Origin: Roseobacter fucihabitans
GTDB taxonomy: Bacteria > Pseudomonadota > Alphaproteobacteria > Rhodobacterales > Rhodobacteraceae
NCBI RefSeq assembly: GCF_014337925.2
Contig: NZ_CP143424.1
Location: 62,001-126,000 of the forward strand
Length of the DNA: 64,000 nucleotides
Direction of reading: 5' to 3'
The notes under the pieces are model-generated. The model saw only the letters and a program-made list of their open reading frames with translations. It was not told the DNA's origin and made no database searches. The translations under genes and the position numbers were made by a program. Positions 63,479-64,000 of the stretch are shown here, one piece after another (within the stretch, counting starts at the first letter, position 1; every line of letters starts with the position of its first letter).

Positions 63479-64000
63479 CTACTGCGCCGCTGTTTCGGAT
63501 GCGGTTTGTGCGAGTTCATCGCGCCGCCAGATGCCGTATAGCAACCGCTTGAACGCCGCATAGGTTTCATCGAACGTAGCGCGACCCCTCGCATAGGTGT
63601 CGCGGTTGAAATCGCGGTAATCGGCCTCATAGATCCCGTTGACGCTCTCCCCGGCCTGGCCGATCAGGGCGGTGAAGTCCTGACGGAAGGGCGAGAGGGT
63701 GCGCCCCATATAGCTCTGCATCAGGCTCGCCATTTCGCTTTGCTGCGCGGCATCAAAGCGGGTGATCACGGTTTGCACCGCGTCCCATTCAAACGCCAAT
63801 TCCTCGCGCCCTAAAGCACGGGCGGCCATGTTTTCGCCTTCCTCAATCGAGGAAAACGTCGCGTGCAGCATGTCGAAAAACCGCCCAGTGCTGTCAAATT
63901 CCACAAAAGATGCGCCCACCGGCACCAGCAAGATATCCGCCGCCGACAACCCGTTGATCGTGAGGTAGCCGAGGGCAGGGGGGGTATCGAGAAAAATCAG
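63479..64000 (-). CDS. parA: ParA-type ATPase, C-terminal part (continues beyond the window)
   Basis: Partial: the gene enters from the right edge on the minus strand and ends at 63479. The visible end of the ATPase domain reads LIFLDTPPALGYLTING (the Asp-Thr-Pro-Pro of the deviant Walker B-like region), SAADILLVPVGASFVEFDSTGRFF and an acidic C-terminal helix region. It drives segregation of the replicon with ParB. The N-terminal part with the Walker A motif is outside the window. The origin and replication initiator are probably also beyond the right edge. Confidence 0.88.
   Translation of the reverse strand: MIFLDTPPALGYLTINGLSAADILLVPVGASFVEFDSTGRFFDMLHATFSSIEEGENMAARALGREELAFEWDAVQTVITRFDAAQQSEMASLMQSYMGRTLSPFRQDFTALIGQAGESVNGIYEADYRDFNRDTYARGRATFDETYAAFKRLLYGIWRRDELAQTASETAAQ

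Noticed and set aside
1-64000. tRNA or rRNA genes and an integrase attachment site
   Set aside because: I saw no cloverleaf-like or rRNA sequence and no integrase gene, so the region is better explained as part of a replicon than as a chromosomal island.

Overview
This window looks like one end of a large plasmid (or chromid) of a Roseobacter-group alphaproteobacterium (Rhodobacteraceae). Three things point there: the high-GC coding style, a ParA/ParB partition pair at the right edge with 14-bp palindromes (TTTCGCATGCGAAA) that look like its parS sites, and a cargo made almost wholly of exopolysaccharide genes including a complete dTDP-rhamnose operon. From general knowledge, plasmids with a rhamnose operon and polysaccharide genes govern surface attachment in several roseobacters; calling this one a biofilm plasmid is inference.

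Layout. 0-6.3 kb is a graveyard of insertion sequences: an IS200/IS605-type element, an IS91 fragment, and an IS21-type element whose istA is split by an intact IS66 element (8-bp target duplication, reading frame restored exactly if IS66 is removed). 6.5-11.2 kb holds a membrane-anchored sugar dehydrogenase/cytochrome c, an O-antigen-ligase-like protein and a methyltransferase. 11.5-14.5 kb is a second graveyard (IS5, IS110, IS3 relics). 14.7-27.4 kb is a polysaccharide module: two large membrane proteins, an ABC exporter, a RgpF-like protein, a glycosyltransferase, phosphomannomutase and rmlCBDA. 27.7-30.8 kb is a third graveyard that repeats the same IS5 fragment seen at 11.5 kb, so the rhamnose module lies between 289-bp direct repeats.

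31.3-49.6 kb is a second, mostly plus-strand polysaccharide cluster with many overlapping or abutting genes: a capsule-synthesis/methyltransferase fusion, a HAD protein, nucleotide-sugar-type enzymes, a GtrA/GtrB-like flippase and carrier-lipid glycosyltransferase pair followed by two GT-C-like membrane proteins, a second flippase-like protein, an epimerase and an unusual glycosyltransferase/PaaK-like fusion. 49.6-62.3 kb contains a secreted protein, a bifunctional PAPS synthase, UDP-GlcNAc dehydrogenase, a UDP-glucuronate-epimerase-like enzyme, a WecB/TagA/CpsF transferase, GDP-mannose pyrophosphorylase, and an exosortase with two VPLPA-CTERM substrate proteins. 62.4-64 kb is parB and the 3' part of parA.

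How it fits together: the window supplies precursors (dTDP-rhamnose, GDP-mannose, UDP-GlcNAc uronic acid derivatives, PAPS), transferases, flippases, an ABC exporter, a polymerase/ligase candidate, and a protein-sorting system that in other bacteria goes along with exopolysaccharide production.

The strongest candidate for something undescribed is a family of about 36-43-bp imperfect palindromes. I found eight copies, and every one lies inside a transposase gene (istB, IS110, IS3 orfA/orfB, IS5), each at a point where the transposase reading frame is broken. Also notable are a third parS-like palindrome inside the UDP-GlcNAc dehydrogenase gene, and the gene fusions noted above.
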